A program made the translations under genes and the position numbers. Of a DNA stretch of 64,000 nucleotides, positions 33,332-42,300 are shown piece after piece. The notes under the pieces were generated by a model that was given only the letters and a program-made list of their open reading frames with translations, was not told the DNA's origin and did not search any database. Positions within the stretch are counted from its first letter, which is position 1. Each line of letters starts with the position of its first letter. The stretch is from Streptomyces genisteinicus (GTDB lineage Bacteria; Actinomycetota; Actinomycetes; Streptomycetales; Streptomycetaceae). The DNA lies in the NCBI RefSeq assembly GCF_014489615.1, contig NZ_CP060825.1, forward strand, positions 3,486,501 through 3,550,500, read 5' to 3'.

Positions 33332-34141
33332 ATGACGCGGGTGACCCCAGCACCAGCGCACCGCATTCAGGTCGTGGCCCACCGAGGATCGTCGGAGGAC
33401 GCCCCCGAACACACCCTGGCCGCCTACCGCAAGGCCATCGAGGACGGGGCCGACGCGCTGGAGTGCGACGTCAGGCTCACCGCGGACGGCCATCTGGTCT
33501 GTGTCCACGACCGCCGGGTCAACCGTACGTCCAACGGCAGAGGGGCGGTCTCCGCGCTGGAGCTCGCGGACCTCGCGGCACTCGACTTCGGGTCGTGGAA
33601 GGACGCGGCCGAGAGCCCGGACTGGAAGGACCCGTCGCTCACCTCGGTCCTCACCCTGGAGCGCCTGCTGGAGCTGGTCGCCGACGCCGGCCGCCGGGTG
33701 GAGCTCGCCGTCGAGACCAAGCACCCCACCCGGTGGGCCGGACAGGTGGAGGAGAGGCTGCTGGCCCTGCTGGGCCGCTTCGGGCTGGCTGCTCCGGCCT
33801 CCCCCGAGGAGTCGCCGGTGCGCATCATGAGCTTCTCGGCGCGTTCGCTGCACCGGGTCGCGGAGGCCGCCCCGCGGATCCCGACCGTGTACCTGACGCA
33901 GTTCGCGACCCCGCGGGTGCGGGAGGGCAGGCTCCCCGCCGGCGTGCGGGCGGCCGGCCCCGGGATCCGGATCGTACGCAGCCATCCCGGCATCGTGGCC
34001 CGGCTGCACGAGGCGGGCCACCAGGTGCATGTGTGGACCGTCGACGAGCCGGCGGACGTCGAGCTGTGCATGCGGCTGGGCGTCGAGGCGATCATCACCA
34101 ACCGCCCCGGCCAGGTCCTGTCCCAGCTGGGACGCCGGTAA
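33332..34141 (+). CDS. Glycerophosphodiester phosphodiesterase
   Basis: 269 residues from ATG 33332. The GDPD signature is intact: VVAHRGSSEDAPEHTLAAY (His and Arg of the active site), then ALECDVRLTADGHLVCVHD with the metal-binding Glu and Asp and the second His. The C-terminal VHVWTVDEP and MRLGVEAIITNRPG close the TIM barrel. It should hydrolyse glycerophosphodiesters to glycerol-3-phosphate and an alcohol. No signal peptide is seen, so it is probably cytoplasmic (UgpQ-like). The divergent HtrA gene starts 250 nt away. Confidence 0.93.
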   Translation: MTRVTPAPAHRIQVVAHRGSSEDAPEHTLAAYRKAIEDGADALECDVRLTADGHLVCVHDRRVNRTSNGRGAVSALELADLAALDFGSWKDAAESPDWKDPSLTSVLTLERLLELVADAGRRVELAVETKHPTRWAGQVEERLLALLGRFGLAAPASPEESPVRIMSFSARSLHRVAEAAPRIPTVYLTQFATPRVREGRLPAGVRAAGPGIRIVRSHPGIVARLHEAGHQVHVWTVDEPADVELCMRLGVEAIITNRPGQVLSQLGRR

Positions 34142-34290
34142 CTCCGTCACCCTGTGTCACAGGGCGTGCCCCGGCGCACTCGCTGAGTAGTCACGTGTGT
34201 CGAGTGCGTCACTGCCGCATGGTTGGCCGGTTTCCGGTCCAGTCCAGAAGGGCATTCACACCGTGGCGTGGGGCGAAGGAGGTCTCGGGG

Positions 34291-34800
34291 GTGGCGTTTG
34301 TGGTGGCACAGGAAGTGCCCGCGTCGAGCATGGCCGTACCCCATGGCCCTGCGGGCGTGGGTGAGGCACGGCACAGGATGCGTGCGCAGCTGAGGGACGG
34401 CGGTGTGTCCGAGGCGGTGGTCGACGACGCGGTTCTGATCCTCTCGGAGCTGCTGAGCAACGCGTACCGCCACGGCAGGCCGCTGGGTCTGTCCGATGTG
34501 GGCGAGGGGGATGTCCGGGCGGCCTGGCGGGTCGACGGCTCCGGGCGGCTGACGGTCGAGGTGACGGACGGCGGCGGGCCGACCCGTCCGGTTCCGGCCA
34601 CGCCGTCGGTGACCGCACGCGGCGGCCGCGGGCTGAACATCATCTCCGCCCTCGCCCAGGACTGGGGCGTGCGCGACGAGGTGGCCGGCGAGGTCACCGT
34701 CTGGGCGCTCGTCTCCGAGGGGCACCGGCGGGAGGACTTCGCGACCAGGGTCGGCGGCCCGTCCTTCGACTTCGGCGACGCCTTCGGCGAACTGGACTGA
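34291..34800 (+). CDS. RsbW-like ATP-binding protein (HATPase_c)
   Basis: 169 residues from GTG 34291, 8 nt after a very strong RBS (AAGGAGG). An in-frame ATG at 34218 would add ~24 residues but lacks an RBS. The GHKL ATPase motifs are LILSELLSNAYRHG (N box), EVTDGGGPTRP (G1) and GGRGLNIISALA (G2). Such small stand-alone domains in Streptomyces act as anti-sigma-factor kinases or relatives. No sigma or anti-anti-sigma gene is adjacent. The C-terminal ~25 residues are acidic and aromatic (FDFGDAFGELD). Confidence 0.85.
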   Translation: MAFVVAQEVPASSMAVPHGPAGVGEARHRMRAQLRDGGVSEAVVDDAVLILSELLSNAYRHGRPLGLSDVGEGDVRAAWRVDGSGRLTVEVTDGGGPTRPVPATPSVTARGGRGLNIISALAQDWGVRDEVAGEVTVWALVSEGHRREDFATRVGGPSFDFGDAFGELD

Positions 34801-35159
34801 CCCGCGGCGCCCGACGGCCCGCCGGCCGACGGCGGCCGCCCCGGCTCCCGAAGGCGGACAGCCCGACGACCCGCGGCCCGACGGAGGACGACCGCGGCCC
34901 GGCACCGCGCGGCGAACGGCGGGGACGGCTCCGCGCCCGCGACCCGCACCACGACCCGGCGGCCCCGGTCCGCGGCTCCCGGTCCGCCTCCCCCTCCGTG
35001 CCGCGGCTCCCCGTGCCGCGGCTCCCCGTGCGCGGTCCGCGGCACCGCCGGATGTCACCCGGTTCCGCGAGTGCGGGGGCCGTTGCTCCACGCGGGCCGC
35101 GCCGTACGGCTAGGCTCGCGCCCGACACAGCACCGCCGCGATCGGGAGAAAGCCTCACC
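34801..35159. other. GC-rich intergenic region with short tandem repeats
   Basis: No gene is supported. The 15-nt unit CCGTGCCGCGGCTCC occurs twice in tandem (34996-35010, 35011-35025) with a partial third copy. The promoter of the SEC-C protein gene should lie near 35090-35150. Confidence 0.5.
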
Positions 35160-36161
35160 ATGGCCAAGAAGCGCCCCCAGACGAAGGCGACGAAGCCTCA
35201 GACCAGGACCGGGGCAGGCGCCGCAGGCGCGAACGAGCCCGTGCCGGTGGTGGGTGCCCGCGAGCCCTGCCCCTGCGGCTCGGGCCGCCGCTACAAGGCG
35301 TGTCACGGCCGTGCCGCCGCACACGCCGTGACCGAGCTGGTCCAGCGCCCGTTCGAGGGGCTCACGGGCGAGTCCGACTGGGTCGCCCTGCGCGAGCTGG
35401 TCCCCGCGGCGACGGTCGGCCTGACGCTGAAGGGCGGGCTCCCCGAGGGCGTTCCGTCGGTGACGCTGGCGACCGTGCTGCCGATGGCGTGGCCCGCGCT
35501 GCGCCGCGACGACGGGTCCGTCCTGCTGGGCCTCCAGAACGACACCCCCTCCGGCGACCTCAGCCGCGACCTGGCCACCACCCTGCGCAGGGCGCTCGCC
35601 GCCGAGCCGGGCACCCCGGTGACGCCGGGCGGCACGGACGCCGCGGACGGCGAGCCCGTGCGGCTCCAGGACCTGCTCGACGCCGACGCGCCCTTCGAGC
35701 CGGTCGTCCACCCGGGCTTCGAGTTCTGGGTGCCGGACGCCGAGGAGCAGGCGTCGCCGGAGGTCGCCGCCTCCCTGGAGCGCGCCAACGCGGCCGCCAT
35801 CCCGACCGTCAGGCTCACGGGCGTCGACGCCGCCTACTGGTGCGAGACGCCGGAGAAGAACCACCTGCGCTGGGTCATGCCGCACGCCGAGGAGCGCCTG
35901 CTCGACGCCCTGGCCCGGCTGCACGCCGCGGGCTCGTCCTCGCTCGGCGAGGGGACCCGTCTCGTCGGCTCGTTCCGTGCGCACGGCCTGATGGTCCCGG
36001 TGTGGGACCTGCCCACGGGCATGGGCGCCGAGGAGTGCGAGAAGCCCGCCGCCGAGTTCGCCGAGCGGCTCGCCGGCGCACTCGCCGACGACTCCCCGCT
36101 GAGCCCGGAGGAGCGGCGGGCGCGGGGCGGGCTCACCAACCGCCAAGTCACCCTCAGCTGA
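35160..36161 (+). CDS. SEC-C motif protein, DUF5926 family
   Basis: 333 residues from the ATG at 35160. Residues ~1-30 are Lys/Thr-rich (MAKKRPQTKATKPQ). A SEC-C zinc motif follows (EPCPCGSGRRYKACHG, residues ~38-53), as found at the C-terminus of SecA and in many small zinc proteins. The remaining ~270 residues are the DUF5926 domain (EFWVPDAEEQ, TPEKNHLRWVMPHAEERLLD). The family is conserved in actinomycetes and of unknown function. It is probably monocistronic and converges with the secreted-protein gene. Confidence 0.85.
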   Translation: MAKKRPQTKATKPQTRTGAGAAGANEPVPVVGAREPCPCGSGRRYKACHGRAAAHAVTELVQRPFEGLTGESDWVALRELVPAATVGLTLKGGLPEGVPSVTLATVLPMAWPALRRDDGSVLLGLQNDTPSGDLSRDLATTLRRALAAEPGTPVTPGGTDAADGEPVRLQDLLDADAPFEPVVHPGFEFWVPDAEEQASPEVAASLERANAAAIPTVRLTGVDAAYWCETPEKNHLRWVMPHAEERLLDALARLHAAGSSSLGEGTRLVGSFRAHGLMVPVWDLPTGMGAEECEKPAAEFAERLAGALADDSPLSPEERRARGGLTNRQVTLS

Positions 36162-36287
36162 GAGTGACGAATGCCGCTCGGTATCGGGTGACTCCAGTCA
36201 CAACTCGCTCTACCGGCCGGTAAATCCCTGTCCGAATAACAGAGATCGAATTTGCGAACCGCAGATCTCTTGTTACCGTTCTAGAAG
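36162..36287. promoter_or_regulatory. Structured intergenic sequence between convergent genes
   Basis: It holds a perfect 12-bp palindrome TACCGGCCGGTA (36211-36222) and a nested inverted repeat: AGAGATC (36241-36247) with GATCTCT (36264-36270), enclosing TGCG (36253-36256) and CGCA (36260-36263). Such elements are unexpected between two 3' ends. Confidence 0.35.
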
Positions 36288-36325
36288 CCCGGTCGCTGGT
36301 GCATCCCCCGTCGCCAGCGATCGGG
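36288..36325. terminator. Imperfect hairpin, probable terminator of the secreted-protein gene
   Basis: Arms CCCGGTCGCTGG (36288-36299) and CCAGCGATCGGG (36314-36325) pair with one mismatch, 31 nt past the minus-strand stop. Confidence 0.45.
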
Positions 36326-36355
36326 CGCTTCCATTTCCCGGCCCCGCCCTCCACC

Positions 36356-37015
36356 TCAACGCCCCTCAGCGGCAACGGAGTTGCTGCCGGCCCGGAGCAG
36401 CAGCGGTCCGTGCCCCCCGTCCCCGTCGGCGGCGAACTCGGCAACGGCCGCGTAGGCGGACGGTTCGCCCAGGGAAAGCGCCCGCGGTGTTTCGCACAGG
36501 CCCGGCTCATCGCCCTCATGAGGCAAGCAGTTTGCCTGCCAGGCACGTCCGCCGGGGGCCATCAGAGACAGTACGGCGGTCAATTCCACGGAAGTGGGAT
36601 TGCGGTAATAGGTACGCGCCCAGGTTTCGCCGGCTTCGGCCATGACGCAGGTCTGCGCCTCCACACCGGCGGGGGAGGCGAGTTCCGGCCCACATCGCTC
36701 GATCGGGCGTGCTGGGAAGGGAGCGCCGCCTCCTGTACCATCCGCGGCCGCCCCGGCCCGTCCGTGCGCCCGCGCCGCGTCCGGCCCCTCGCCCGGGAGA
36801 CCCGCGGCGGGCCGTCCGGCGACGGATCGGGCCGCGCCTTCCGCGCCGGACCGCGCGGCGCCCCCGGCGGGCGGCACAGCGTCGGTGGACGGCACGGCGG
36901 CCGCGGTCCGGCCTCCGGGGGTGCGGGGGGCGTCCGCCGCCCCCGCGAAAGCGGCGAGCGGGAGCAGCACGGCGGCGGCCGTGACGGCCGCCGGCCCGAG
37001 CACACGGAGTTTCAT
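36356..37015 (-). CDS. Secreted hypothetical protein
   Basis: 219 residues from ATG 37015 (MKLRVLGPAAVTAAAVLLPL, a Sec signal peptide with cleavage near AFAGA). The mature N-terminal ~90 residues are Pro/Gly/Ala-rich and disordered. The C-terminal ~120 residues form a domain with four cysteines (IERCGPEL, AQTCVMAE, QANCLPHE, GLCETP), presumably two disulfides. The family is not recognised. No membrane anchor or sorting signal follows, so it should be released outside the cell. Confidence 0.72.
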   Translation of the reverse strand: MKLRVLGPAAVTAAAVLLPLAAFAGAADAPRTPGGRTAAAVPSTDAVPPAGGAARSGAEGAARSVAGRPAAGLPGEGPDAARAHGRAGAAADGTGGGAPFPARPIERCGPELASPAGVEAQTCVMAEAGETWARTYYRNPTSVELTAVLSLMAPGGRAWQANCLPHEGDEPGLCETPRALSLGEPSAYAAVAEFAADGDGGHGPLLLRAGSNSVAAEGR

Positions 37016-37247
37016 GGGCGACCTGCCGACTGCGGTGAAGGGCACGGTGGTTGCCCGAACATAGCCGCCGCCCCGCGGCCGCCGGCGGTCAGCGCGCCCG
37101 TTTCCCCGGCACGCGCCCCGCCTCCCACCCGTACGAGTGACCGGGCCGCCCGGCGGGGCCGTGCCGTACGCGCGGGGCGGACGCTCCAGGCCGCGCAGGA
37201 CGATGGAGCCGGTGAGCGGCCGTGCCGTACGCGCGGGGCGGACGCCG

Positions 37248-37973
37248 TCAGTAGGTCAGCCGGCTGCCCTCGCCGGGCTCCGGGGGGTGCAGTCCGCCGC
37301 GCGGCGCGGACGCCGCGCTCGCCTCGACCAGGGCGTCGACGACCGCCTCCACGTCCGGCAGCCAGGGTGTCGCGGAACCGGCCAGCGGGGCCCGCTCCCA
37401 GCGCACCTGCCCGCCGCCGGTGTCCGACGGGGGCAGCACGAGATAGCCGCCTTCGCCGTGGAAGCGCAGCGAACTGGGCACGCTGTCCTTCACGAAGAGC
37501 AGTTCGCCGAGCTGTTCGAGGCCGTACGGGGCGACCAGCAACGACCACCGGGTGGGGGTCGCGACGACGGGACCGAGCCGCATGCCCCGCTCGTCCAGCA
37601 CCGCGAGTGCGCGGGCGGCGGCCACCGCGGGCAGGCTCACGGCGCAGGGCGCGCGGCCGCCGGTGGCCAGCACAACCGGCGCGCCGGGGCGGTTCGCCCA
37701 CCACCAGCGGATCATCCGCTCGTCGGTGGTGGCCGCGAGCAGGCCCGGGTCGAAGGGGTGTGCGCCGGGAACGACGCACTCCGGGTCCGGGCAGGCGCAG
37801 TCCCGCCCGTCGTTCCCGCCGGGCCCGGACGGGGAGTTGCCTCCCGTCCTGCGCCCGACACCGGGCAGTACGGGCCAGCCCCATGCGACGGCCGCGGTGA
37901 GCGCGGTGTCCAGCTGGCCAGGGCCCTTCCGCCGGTACCGAAGCCTGCGTCGCCTTCCGAGGATCTCGCGCAT
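37248..37973 (-). CDS. Prim-Pol-like protein with degenerate active site
   Basis: 241 residues from ATG 37973 (MREILGRRRRLRYRR), after GGAAAGGA. The fold markers of bifunctional primase-polymerase proteins are present: ALTAAVAWGWPVLPGV, a Cys pair in CACPDPECVVPGAHPF, and WWWANRPGAPVVLATGG. Where the catalytic DxD should follow, the sequence reads APCAVSLPAVAA, with no acidic pair; the later SxH motif is also not obvious. It is therefore likely a non-catalytic relative. No replication genes are nearby. It looks like a conserved streptomycete chromosomal gene and not a recent arrival. Confidence 0.72.
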   Translation of the reverse strand: MREILGRRRRLRYRRKGPGQLDTALTAAVAWGWPVLPGVGRRTGGNSPSGPGGNDGRDCACPDPECVVPGAHPFDPGLLAATTDERMIRWWWANRPGAPVVLATGGRAPCAVSLPAVAAARALAVLDERGMRLGPVVATPTRWSLLVAPYGLEQLGELLFVKDSVPSSLRFHGEGGYLVLPPSDTGGGQVRWERAPLAGSATPWLPDVEAVVDALVEASAASAPRGGLHPPEPGEGSRLTY

Positions 37974-38472
37974 GAGCGCTCGTTCCTTTCCGTTGAACGC
38001 CGGGGTCCACATCACAACACGTGCAGACGAGTTCACTGTGCGTAAAAATGCGTACGGGTCGGCGCGTCACACCGCCCCTGCCAGTGGCACGGGCGTCCCC
38101 CACGGTGCCGGCGACGGAATTCGCCGCCCGGGGGCCGAACGTCGGCTGTGGTCCATTAAACGCGTGGCGCGGGGTGGCGCGGGCCTGGCGCTTGCCGTCC
38201 CGCGAAACTTTCCCCGCCACTTCGAGGATGGGGGGCGCGGCCTTCGAGCGTAGGACGCCCGGACCCGCCGCCAGGTTCCGGGGCACATCAACTGCCCCTG
38301 ACCATCACCGTCTACGTACACGTACCCAGCACGCTTGCAATGACGCTGTCCCCGGGGCGCGAACCCCTGGGTCCCCCTGCCGAACGCCCTCATCCGACCG
38401 CAGGCCTCTCTCATCGGGTGCTTTTTTCAGCCAAGTTAACGACCTTCTGACACCACTCATCCCACCGGGACA
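37974..38472. other. Divergent promoter region of the Prim-Pol-like and PP2C genes
   Basis: About 500 nt without a supportable gene. Local AT-richness around 38415-38450 (TTTTTTCAGCCAAGTTAACG) marks a likely promoter for the + strand phosphatase gene. The rest is GC-rich. Confidence 0.45.
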
Positions 38473-40014
38473 ATGCTGGACATCACCTCACGTCTGCGTG
38501 TAGATGTGGATGCATGGGTAGCGGCGCAGATGGACATGGGGGTTTGCGATGCTATTGAGCGAAACGCGTCGGCCGGAAGGCCGGCTGCCATGAGCGCCCC
38601 GCAACTGCCGAAAGTGGCCGGAATCGATCCCACATTTCCGGCCCCCGCGCACACTTCCGCCGCCGCGCACCCGATGCCGGACGTGTCTCCCCCGCCGGGC
38701 GCGGTCATCCAGGACCGGCTCGCCGGCTGGGTGTCCGACCTCACCACGCTCCACGAACTCACCGAGCGCCTGGCCGCGACCGGCACGCTCGACGCCGCAC
38801 TCGACGAACTCCTGGACGCAGGAGCGGCACTCGTCGGCGCACGGCGCGGCATGGTGGTGCTGGAACCCCCGCGCGATCCGGCGCACGACAGCGTGCACGC
38901 CGGCGCCCCGGGAACCGCGCCCGCTCCGCGCGCCAGGGGCCTCGGCCTCGCCCGCGCCGACCTCGGCCACATCGAGACCGTCCCCCGCGACGTCACCGAC
39001 CTCGGCGCGATGCTGCGCGACCGCCACCCCGGCAGCCCCGCTCCCGCGCCCGTCGCCCGCCCCGACCTCCTCGCCGGCGACCTCCACCCGCTCCACCGCG
39101 AGGTCGCCGTCCGCCTCGGCTTCGCCGCCACCTACACCTGCCCGCTGGCCCGCGACGGTTCCGGCACGCTCGGCGCCGCGGTCTGGATGTACGACGAACC
39201 GGCCGAACCGGTCGAACGGCAGACCCACCTCGTCGGCCTCTACATGCGCTACGCCACCGAGCACCTGGCGCGGCTGCTGGAACTGGAGCACGCCCGCGCC
39301 ACCGTGGCGACCGTCGCCGGCGAACTGCTCCCCCCGCGGCTGCCCCGCGTCCCCGGCGTCGGCCTCGCCGTCCGCCACCGCACCGGCGAGCGGGGCGGCG
39401 GCGACTTCTACGACGCGCTGCCGCTGCCGGAGGGCGCGCTGGGCCTCGCCGTCGGCTCGGTGAGCGGATCGGGTCCGAGCGCGCTCGCCGCGATGGGCCG
39501 CTTCCGCGCGTCCCTGCGCGCCTACGCGGTGATGGAGGGAGAGGACCCGGTCGCGGTCCTGTCCGACCTGGAGCTGCTGCTGCGGCTGACCGAGCCCGCC
39601 CGCACGGCGACCGCGCTCTTCGCGTACGCCGAGCCGGCCGCGCGCAGGATCGTGCTCGCGGGGGCGGGGCACACTCCGCCGCTGGTGATCGGCGAGCGGC
39701 GGACCGAGTTCGCCGAGACGTCGCTGTCGGCCCCGCTGGGCATGCTCTCCTGCTGGGAGGCGCCGAGCGCGGAGCTGACCGTCGAACCGGGAGAAACGGT
39801 GCTGCTCTACACCGACGGGCTCCTGCGGCGCACCGGGGAGGCCATGGACCGGGCGTTCGCGAAGCTGCACTCGGCAGCCGCGGGAGTGCCGCGGTCCGCG
39901 CGCAGCGACCCGTCGGCCGTCGCCGGCCATGTGCTGCGCACGATGCTGCCCGACGGCCTGGACCGGACGGACGGAGCCGAGGACGTGGTCCTGCTCGCCG
40001 CCCGCTTTGACTGA
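38473..40014 (+). CDS. GAF-PP2C (SpoIIE-type) protein phosphatase
   Basis: 513 residues from ATG 38473. Residues ~85-275 form a GAF-like sensory domain and ~290-510 the SpoIIE/RsbU phosphatase: VAGELLPPRLPRVPG, GERGGGDFYDALPL (the Asp metal ligand), FAYAEPAARRIVLAGAGHTP, LLYTDGLLRRTG and a final DGAEDVVLLAARF. All metal-binding acidic positions are visible. By family it dephosphorylates an anti-anti-sigma factor in a partner-switching pathway. RsbW-like kinases lie ~4 kb upstream and ~2 kb downstream, but no STAS protein is seen in the window. Confidence 0.9.
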   Translation: MLDITSRLRVDVDAWVAAQMDMGVCDAIERNASAGRPAAMSAPQLPKVAGIDPTFPAPAHTSAAAHPMPDVSPPPGAVIQDRLAGWVSDLTTLHELTERLAATGTLDAALDELLDAGAALVGARRGMVVLEPPRDPAHDSVHAGAPGTAPAPRARGLGLARADLGHIETVPRDVTDLGAMLRDRHPGSPAPAPVARPDLLAGDLHPLHREVAVRLGFAATYTCPLARDGSGTLGAAVWMYDEPAEPVERQTHLVGLYMRYATEHLARLLELEHARATVATVAGELLPPRLPRVPGVGLAVRHRTGERGGGDFYDALPLPEGALGLAVGSVSGSGPSALAAMGRFRASLRAYAVMEGEDPVAVLSDLELLLRLTEPARTATALFAYAEPAARRIVLAGAGHTPPLVIGERRTEFAETSLSAPLGMLSCWEAPSAELTVEPGETVLLYTDGLLRRTGEAMDRAFAKLHSAAAGVPRSARSDPSAVAGHVLRTMLPDGLDRTDGAEDVVLLAARFD

Positions 40015-40110
40015 TTCCTCACAATCTCCCCGTCCGCCCGGGGCCGTCTTCCGCTCGCACATACGATGGAGTCACCCCTCCTGTGAGCAGACACGCACAC
40101 GGGAGGGTCC

Positions 40111-40122
40111 CGATACGTATCG
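40111..40122 (+). promoter_or_regulatory. Palindrome CGATACGTATCG upstream of the aminopeptidase gene
   Basis: A perfect 12-bp palindrome 27 nt before the start codon and 15 nt before the RBS. A near-identical palindrome sits in the same position upstream of the convergent RsbW-like gene (42146-42157). Confidence 0.45.
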
Positions 40123-40149
40123 AGCGGCCGAAAGGCCCAGGAGGCAGAC

Positions 40150-41604
40150 GTGGCGGAGGAGCTCACCCCGGAGACCCCGGAAGAGGAGCAGCCGATCAAG
40201 CAGCGCAAGAACGGCCTGTACCCGGGCGTGTCCGACGAGCTGGCCGAGAACATGACCACGGGGTGGGCCGACACCGAGCTGCACGGTCTCGAACCGCTCC
40301 CGCAGGCCGCGCACACGGCGGCCCGCCGTGCCGCGCTGTCGGCGCGCTTTCCCGGCGAGCGCCTGGTGATCCCCGCGGGCAACCTGAAGACCCGCTCCAA
40401 CGACACCGACTACAGCTTCCGCGCCTCCACCGAGTACGCGTACCTGACCGGCGACCAGACCGAGGACGGCGTGCTCGTCCTGGAGCCGAAGGCCGGCGGC
40501 CACGAGGCCACCGTCCACCTGCTGCCGCGCTCGAACCGCGAGAACGGCGAGTTCTGGCTCTCGGGCCAGGGCGAGCTGTGGGTCGGCCGCCGCCACTCGC
40601 TGGCCGAGGCCGAGCAGATCCTCGGCGTCCCCGCCCGCGACGTGCGCGAGCTCGCCGACACGCTGCGCGAGGCGGCCGGCCCGGTCCGCGTGGTGCGCGG
40701 CCACGACGCCGGCGTCGAGACGGCCCTGACCGACAAGGTCACCGCGGAGCGCGACGAAGAGCTGCGGGTGTACCTCTCCGAGGCGCGCGCCGTGAAGGAC
40801 GAGTTCGAGATCGGCGAGCTCCAGAAGGCGTGCGACTCGACCGCCCGCGGTTTCGAGGACGTCGTCAAGGTCCTCGACAAGGCCCAGGCCACCAGCGAGC
40901 GCTACATCGAGGGCACGTTCTTCCTGCGCGCCCGCGTCGAGGGCAACGACGTCGGCTACGGCTCCATCTGCGCCGCCGGCCCGCACGCCACCACCCTCCA
41001 CTGGGTGCGCAACGACGGCCCGGTCCGCTCCGGCGACCTGCTGCTGCTCGACGCCGGCGTGGAGACCACCACCCTCTACACCGCCGACGTCACCCGCACC
41101 CTGCCGATCAGCGGCCGCTACACCGAGATCCAGCGCAAGGTCTACGACGCGGTGTACGACGCCCAGGAGGCCGGCATCGCCGCGGTGAAGCCGGGTGGCA
41201 AGTACCGCGACTTCCACGACGCCGCGCAGCGGGTGCTCGCCGAGCGGCTGGTCGAGTGGGGCCTCGTCGAGGGCCCGGTGGAGCGGGTCCTCGAACTGGG
41301 CCTCCAGCGTCGCTGGACGCTCCACGGCACCGGCCACATGCTCGGCATGGACGTCCACGACTGCGCCGCCGCCCGCACCGAGGCGTACGTCGACGGGACG
41401 CTGGAGCCCGGTATGTGCCTGACCGTCGAGCCCGGTCTCTACTTCCAGGCCGACGACCTCACGGTGCCCGAGGAGTACCGCGGCATCGGCGTCCGCATCG
41501 AGGACGACATCCTCGTCACCGAGGACGGCAACCGGAACCTCAGCGACTCGCTGCCGCGCCGGGCGGACGAGGTCGAGGCGTGGATGGCCGCGCTGAAGGG
41601 CTGA
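40150..41604 (+). CDS. pepP: Xaa-Pro aminopeptidase (aminopeptidase P, M24B)
   Basis: 484 residues from GTG 40150 with an AGGAGG RBS. The N-terminal aminopeptidase-P domain spans ~40-190 and the pita-bread catalytic domain ~220-475. Metal ligands are LLLDAGVETTTLYTADVTRT (two Asp), HGTGHMLGMDVHD (His), TVEPGLY (Glu) and RIEDDILV (Glu). The substrate His in the HD motif is also present. It should remove N-terminal residues preceding proline. The gene is monocistronic and converges with the RsbW-like gene. Confidence 0.93.
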   Translation: MAEELTPETPEEEQPIKQRKNGLYPGVSDELAENMTTGWADTELHGLEPLPQAAHTAARRAALSARFPGERLVIPAGNLKTRSNDTDYSFRASTEYAYLTGDQTEDGVLVLEPKAGGHEATVHLLPRSNRENGEFWLSGQGELWVGRRHSLAEAEQILGVPARDVRELADTLREAAGPVRVVRGHDAGVETALTDKVTAERDEELRVYLSEARAVKDEFEIGELQKACDSTARGFEDVVKVLDKAQATSERYIEGTFFLRARVEGNDVGYGSICAAGPHATTLHWVRNDGPVRSGDLLLLDAGVETTTLYTADVTRTLPISGRYTEIQRKVYDAVYDAQEAGIAAVKPGGKYRDFHDAAQRVLAERLVEWGLVEGPVERVLELGLQRRWTLHGTGHMLGMDVHDCAAARTEAYVDGTLEPGMCLTVEPGLYFQADDLTVPEEYRGIGVRIEDDILVTEDGNRNLSDSLPRRADEVEAWMAALKG

Positions 41605-41628
41605 CCCGCCTGCCCGCAGGGACGTGAC

Positions 41629-41676
41629 GCGCGAGGGCGCACCGCTCAGGAGAGACCGAGCAGTGCGCCCTCGCGC
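41629..41676. terminator. Bidirectional terminator at the convergent pepP / RsbW-like ends
   Basis: A 14-bp perfect stem (41629-41642 with 41663-41676). Its right arm lies inside the last codons of the minus-strand RsbW-like gene. Confidence 0.65.
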
Positions 41677-42113
41677 CATTTGAGGATCTTGTCGAAGCTG
41701 ACCACCGCGCCCAGCCCCGGCCTGCTGCGCACATGGACGTGGTCGGCGAGCTGCTCGATCAGACACAGCCCCCGGCCGCTCTCCGCCGTCGCCGGCGCCT
41801 CGCCGCCGGGGCCCTCGCGGTACGGGACGGGACGGCGGTCGAACCCGGGCCCCGAGTCGGCGACCTCGATACGGCACTTCTCCCCGTCCAGGTACGCCGT
41901 CACCCGGTACTCGGCCGCCGGGTCGCCGTCCGCCGGACCGGGACCCCCGCCGTGCTCCACGGCGTTGGCGCACGCCTCGGTGAGCGCGACCGACAGGTCG
42001 TAGGAGATGTCCGGGTCGACGCCGGCCGTCTCCATGGCGCCGAGCAGCAGCCGGCGGGCCAGTGGAACGCTCGCGGCGTCGCGCCGCAGACGGAGTGACC
42101 ACCAGATGCTCAT
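41646..42113 (-). CDS. RsbW-like ATP-binding protein (HATPase_c)
   Basis: 155 residues from ATG 42113 with an excellent RBS (AGGAGG, 7 nt). GHKL motifs: VALTEACANAVEHG (N box with the Mg-binding Asn), IEVADSGPGFD (G1) and ESGRGLCLIEQLADHV (G2). This matches the anti-sigma-factor kinase family more closely than the protein at 34291. The partner sigma factor is not in the window. A 12-bp palindrome upstream is shared with pepP. Confidence 0.9.
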   Translation of the reverse strand: MSIWWSLRLRRDAASVPLARRLLLGAMETAGVDPDISYDLSVALTEACANAVEHGGGPGPADGDPAAEYRVTAYLDGEKCRIEVADSGPGFDRRPVPYREGPGGEAPATAESGRGLCLIEQLADHVHVRSRPGLGAVVSFDKILKWREGALLGLS

Positions 42114-42145
42114 GCTCCAGCCTCCTGGCCCCCCGCTCGACATAC

Positions 42146-42157
42146 CGATACGTATTG
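42146..42157 (-). promoter_or_regulatory. Palindrome-like CGATACGTATTG upstream of the RsbW-like gene
   Basis: It differs by one base from the perfect palindrome at 40111-40122 and lies 32 nt upstream of the start codon, almost the same distance as in pepP. Confidence 0.4.
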
Positions 42158-42300
42158 CCCGTCACCCCCACCGGTAAGCCCCCGGTCCCCGAGACGGCCC
42201 TCGTTCGGCGGATGCGCGGCCGCGTCGGGCGGTGTATGAACCGGGGCCGGCGGGGGCCGCCCGCGCCGGGGCGGGGACGTGCCGCGCCGAGCCGGACACC

